From: Rhizobium rhizoryzae
GTDB lineage: Bacteria > Pseudomonadota > Alphaproteobacteria > Rhizobiales > Rhizobiaceae
DNA: 40,977 bases
Direction of reading: 5' to 3'
Assembly: GCF_011046895.1 (NCBI RefSeq)
Contig: NZ_CP049252.1
Span: 1-40,977 of the forward strand
Of the stretch, positions 37,863 to 40,977 are shown one piece after another. The first letter of the stretch is position 1; every line of letters begins with the position of its first letter. A program made the position numbers and the translations under genes. The notes under the pieces are model-generated. The model had not been told where the DNA came from. It saw only the letters and a list, made by a program, of their open reading frames with translations, and ran no database searches.

Positions 37863-39422
37863 TTATCCCCAAAGGGTCAAAGTCACGCGCTCGCTTGAGC
37901 GCTGGTCATTGCGACCAATCACCAGCATGGTTTTTCCGGCCGCAAAGCTTCCAAGCGGCAAAACTGCATTCACTGAGGCACCAAGCGTCAAGGCTGCAAC
38001 CTCTGCGATTGCCGCGTCGAGCGACAGAACAAAACGGTTGACGCCATAAAGACCTAACTTTCGCGTTGCCTCGCTTTGAGCATCGGCCTGATTGGCAATG
38101 GCCGTTTCAAGCGTGATCTCAGTCGCAAGCTTATAGCGTTCCTTTATCGTTGCATCTTCTGCCACGACTTCGCGCCACTCAGCTGCAAGGAAGGTCCGCT
38201 GTTCATCGGTCAGCACCCCGGCCGTGCGGGAACGATCCTGCACCTGATGCACCTGCCGATATTTGATGACAACGCGCCAGACCGGCACGCCGCCATCCGT
38301 GTCAGGGTTTGCGATGACACCGAAACTACCCCCGCCCTGATCGCCACCATCGGCTAGAACATCGTGCATGGTCAGCGTCTGGACAGGTGACGCCGGGACA
38401 GAGACCCGCCCCGCCTCGAACACACCAAAAGCATCCGGCACGATAGCGCCACCAACCGATGACAAAACCTTGTCTATGGCATCAAGCGCGTTTGTTTCCG
38501 AATCCAGGAAGATCCCGCATTCAACCGGAGCAGCCGCATCGAGCGCAGCAAAAGACGTTGCATCACGATCTGCATTTCCAAGGCCCATGCGCGCCATGAT
38601 CCGCGAAGCAATCGAAGCCGGATAGCGTTCAGCAAGGCTTGCGCCCTCGACAACATCCGCCGTCACGTCAAAGGCAGGCGAGAACCCGATGCGAAACAGG
38701 CCAAGCGCCTTGGCAGTCGCAAATGTGCCGGGAACGATAGCAGCCGCCTGCAGCGCCGCTACAGATGGAAAATCCGCCCCTGCCTGCAGAGCAACGCCAC
38801 CATCATAGGCCTGTATGGAGGCAACCGCCCCGTCATGCACCTGATAAATCAGATCGAACGGATTGACCGGCGTTGCCGGGACCGAGAACACGCGCCCGAA
38901 CACCAGCGGCTTGATCTTGTCTTTCAGATCCGCATTACCATCGGCAGTCGGCCCGCCGCTTGTCGTCGTGCCACCATAGCGGCTGGTCTGCAAAGGCTTG
39001 TCCAGCACCAGGCGGCGGTCATAGATGCGAAGCCGCAACGAGGTGCGCGCACTTGTGCTATCAAGCGATTGCACCGTTCCAGTCATGATGGTGACAGCAG
39101 AAGAAAAAGGCGCGTTTCGCCCTTCGATCCGCCGCACCACGATAGGCCGACCGTCAAAGGCATAATCAAGCCAGTCGTCCAGCGCACCATCAGCATTGGC
39201 AAGCACAAGATCGCCATAGCCGACTTCCGCCGAACCCATGGTGCGAGCCGCACCGAAGAAAGACGCCGAAAACGATCCGGCATCCGAGATTTGGGCATCA
39301 TAAATTGCGTTAGCCGGAGTATCCCCCGGCCCCGTCACATAGCCGCATGTGGACACGCGGAGTGTTTTGACCGAGGCACCATCATGTGCCTCGATCTCAA
39401 CCAGATATTCGGAAGCGTGCAT
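37863..39422 (-). CDS. Tail tip/baseplate hub protein
   Basis: A 519-aa protein directly after the tape measure gene (stop 39423, ATG 39422), where distal tail and hub genes lie. Beta-rich with segments such as Y-L-V-E-I-E-A-H, L-R-V-S-T-C-G-Y, P-L-V-F-G-R-V-F-S-V-P-A-T-P-V and a hub-like C-terminal domain ending R-V-T-L-T-L-W-G. Resembles the large tail proteins of Rhizobiales phages that combine distal tail and hub roles. No enzymatic motif seen. Confidence 0.76.
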   Translation of the reverse strand: MHASEYLVEIEAHDGASVKTLRVSTCGYVTGPGDTPANAIYDAQISDAGSFSASFFGAARTMGSAEVGYGDLVLANADGALDDWLDYAFDGRPIVVRRIEGRNAPFSSAVTIMTGTVQSLDSTSARTSLRLRIYDRRLVLDKPLQTSRYGGTTTSGGPTADGNADLKDKIKPLVFGRVFSVPATPVNPFDLIYQVHDGAVASIQAYDGGVALQAGADFPSVAALQAAAIVPGTFATAKALGLFRIGFSPAFDVTADVVEGASLAERYPASIASRIMARMGLGNADRDATSFAALDAAAPVECGIFLDSETNALDAIDKVLSSVGGAIVPDAFGVFEAGRVSVPASPVQTLTMHDVLADGGDQGGGSFGVIANPDTDGGVPVWRVVIKYRQVHQVQDRSRTAGVLTDEQRTFLAAEWREVVAEDATIKERYKLATEITLETAIANQADAQSEATRKLGLYGVNRFVLSLDAAIAEVAALTLGASVNAVLPLGSFAAGKTMLVIGRNDQRSSERVTLTLWG

Positions 39423-40977
39423 TTAACCCCGCCTAAGACCCGCTGCGCTTGCCTGTTTGCCAAGAGCATTCACCGCCCCGGTCGTATTCGAGACAGCTTC
39501 CGCAACCACCTGACCGCTTGCCGCCGTCACTGCAGCCACTTGCGCCAGACCCTTTTGAAGGGCGGCAAGTTCTGCTTTCAGGCTTCTGATTTCAGCAACG
39601 AGCGCTGAATCGTCATTGCCAGGAACGCGGCCGGTCCGATTGATATATTCAAGCGTCCCGTAGGTGTTCCGGTTGACTGAGGTTTCGCGGGTCACATGCT
39701 CGCCACCAGCAAGGAGGATATCGCCGCCACTCGCGTAACGAGCGCGCACCGTATCGCGGTCAAGAATGCCGTTTCCGACAATCCCGCCCCTTGCAAATGC
39801 CCCGACAATGCCACCAGAACGCATGGCACCATGCGCTTTGGCCCACTCCAAATCTGCACTGATCTGGTCATTGGTTTTACCAGACTGCAGGAAGAAGACG
39901 CGGCCCGCCGCATCGAGATCACGCCCCATGATATTGCGATAGAGCATGTTCAGTTCCCATTCGCGAGAACCCTTGATTGCTTCCGTCACCTGATCGGCAG
40001 AACGGCCATTGGCAATCTGGCTTCGCCAGTATGCCGTCTGATCATCGGTCGGCTTGATGTTCAAGGATGCAAAGGCCGCGTTAATGGCATTTGCCCCCGT
40101 CAGACCCACGAGACTGATTTGCTGGCGAACAGCATCCAGCGCCGCGATATTGGCCTGATTGTATCGGTCAAGCGCATCCCTGACAGAACCAACACTGTCA
40201 TCAAGTTTCAGGATGCCGTTGACCTGCGCATCAAGTGCGGCCTTCTGCTTTTCGGCTTGAGACAGCTGGCCTTCAGTTGCCGCCTGCACAGAGGCAAGCG
40301 TTTGATCAACTTCCGTCCAGATCCGGTAATATTCCGACGATGATGCGTAATAGCTTTTCGCCTCATCAAGATAGGTCTGGCTGATCTGTGTCAGGTCGTT
40401 CAGAGCATCTTCATCACCATTCCTCGCCTTTTCCGAAATATCCCGGAACTGACGAGCCGCTTCCGCCAACTTATCAGCTGGCGACAAGGGTGACTTGTCG
40501 GAAATCCGCATGGCATCGCGGAACTGTTTGATTGCCGCGATACCCTGTTTTGATGCCGATATCAGTTCGTCAATGGCAGAGGCTTCCTTTCGGTAAGCCG
40601 CATCCAGATCCGACTTTGCATCAGACAGGCCTTGTGTTGCCGTGTTGACGCCGTTCAGCGCGAACCGCAACTGAGGGAACGCCGCGCCCAAAGCGTCGAT
40701 CTCGTCTTTCGTGAGATCAGCATTGCGCACGATATCCTTGATAGACAACGACAGTTCACGCACCGCAAGCGATGCGTCAAAGCCAAGCGCCGTGGCATCG
40801 GTCAACCGCCCTTCGTATGTCTTCAAAGCCTCCATTACATCATTGATGTAACCGACGCCCGAAAGATCACCGATCGATGCGGTCATGTCCGAAACCCAAT
40901 CATCACGCAACCGGGAAAGCGCAACGTTCAAGGCCCCGTCAACGGCTTTGGCGGCATCTTGCGCCGACATGCCGAGA
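39423..40977 (-). CDS. Tape measure protein, C-terminal part (continues from base 1)
   Basis: The last 518 residues of the tape measure, in frame with the left-end gene across the junction (Asp codon 2-1-40977, then Leu-Gly-Met). Long helical heptad-like stretches (D-L-D-A-A-Y-R-K-E-A-S-A-I-D-E-L; A-E-K-Q-K-A-A-L-D-A-Q) are followed by a DUF4214-like segment (W-E-L-N-M-L-Y-R-N-I-M-G-R-D-L-D-A-A-G) and a Gly-rich C-terminal tail (G-G-I-V-G-A-F-A-R-G-G-I-V) common in tape measures. Stop directly before the hub gene. Confidence 0.92.
   Translation of the reverse strand, partial: LGMSAQDAAKAVDGALNVALSRLRDDWVSDMTASIGDLSGVGYINDVMEALKTYEGRLTDATALGFDASLAVRELSLSIKDIVRNADLTKDEIDALGAAFPQLRFALNGVNTATQGLSDAKSDLDAAYRKEASAIDELISASKQGIAAIKQFRDAMRISDKSPLSPADKLAEAARQFRDISEKARNGDEDALNDLTQISQTYLDEAKSYYASSSEYYRIWTEVDQTLASVQAATEGQLSQAEKQKAALDAQVNGILKLDDSVGSVRDALDRYNQANIAALDAVRQQISLVGLTGANAINAAFASLNIKPTDDQTAYWRSQIANGRSADQVTEAIKGSREWELNMLYRNIMGRDLDAAGRVFFLQSGKTNDQISADLEWAKAHGAMRSGGIVGAFARGGIVGNGILDRDTVRARYASGGDILLAGGEHVTRETSVNRNTYGTLEYINRTGRVPGNDDSALVAEIRSLKAELAALQKGLAQVAAVTAASGQVVAEAVSNTTGAVNALGKQASAAGLRRG

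Noticed and set aside
1..40977. tRNA genes, CRISPR arrays, insertion sequences
   Set aside because: Read for on both strands; no cloverleaf-like stretch, no spacer-repeat array other than the 17-bp partition array (whose spacers are far too short) and no transposase was recognised.

Overview
The window reads as one complete, circularly permuted genome of a temperate siphovirus that also carries a plasmid maintenance module, i.e. a phage-plasmid. The decisive observation is that the two window ends join in frame inside one gene: the leftward tape-measure frame entering at 4034 runs off base 1 and resumes at base 40977 (codon 2-1-40977 = GAT, Asp), ending at 39423; 4034 + 1555 = 5589 nt, exactly 1863 codons. 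Gene style, protein families (P27 TerS, HK97 packaging and capsid genes, CII-like regulator, NusG-like regulator, rhizobial-type tail genes) and the GC-rich composition suggest an alphaproteobacterial host, most likely Hyphomicrobiales/Rhizobiales. This host call is inference from family resemblance, not a search.

Layout. A leftward transcript starts at the immunity region (about 21.7 kb) with cro, a CII-like regulator, a Rieske-motif protein, an adenine and a cytosine DNA methyltransferase, a winged-helix replication-like protein and a NusG-like protein (15259-15894). Immediately downstream lies a strong intrinsic terminator (15065-15088). The late genes follow in the same direction: HNH, TerS, TerL, portal, protease, capsid, connectors, tail tube, tail chaperones G/GT (-1 frameshift), tape measure (through the window junction), tail tip, fibre, a nucleoside-hydrolase/LamG tail protein, endolysin, nested spanins and two small membrane proteins, ending at a terminator (30980-31011). 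A second strong terminator sits inside this late operon (6530-6556), which makes processive antitermination by the NusG-like protein an attractive model.

The rightward side carries cI (S24 repressor), a secreted protein co-transcribed with it, a CI-operator-controlled early operon (small proteins, zinc-motif proteins, a DnaQ-fold exonuclease, a tyrosine recombinase), then the plasmid-like module: a rep gene with a probable antisense RNA in its leader, a SieB-like two-TM protein, ten AYCNGRT elements spaced exactly 17 bp, a ParA ATPase and a ribbon-helix-helix partner. Between this module and the late terminator is a 29-residue hydrophobic peptide gene whose start codon is buried in a hairpin, resembling a type I toxin.

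Reading of the whole: CI holds both the leftward (cro) and rightward early promoters off using the same 17-bp palindrome; in lysogeny the element would persist through Rep + ParA/RHH, and the recombinase may resolve multimers or integrate. On induction (CI keeps the LexA-like Ala-Gly/Ser/Lys residues), early leftward transcription would make the NusG-like factor, which would allow read-through into the late operon of about 25 kb. No tRNA, rRNA, CRISPR array or insertion sequence was seen.
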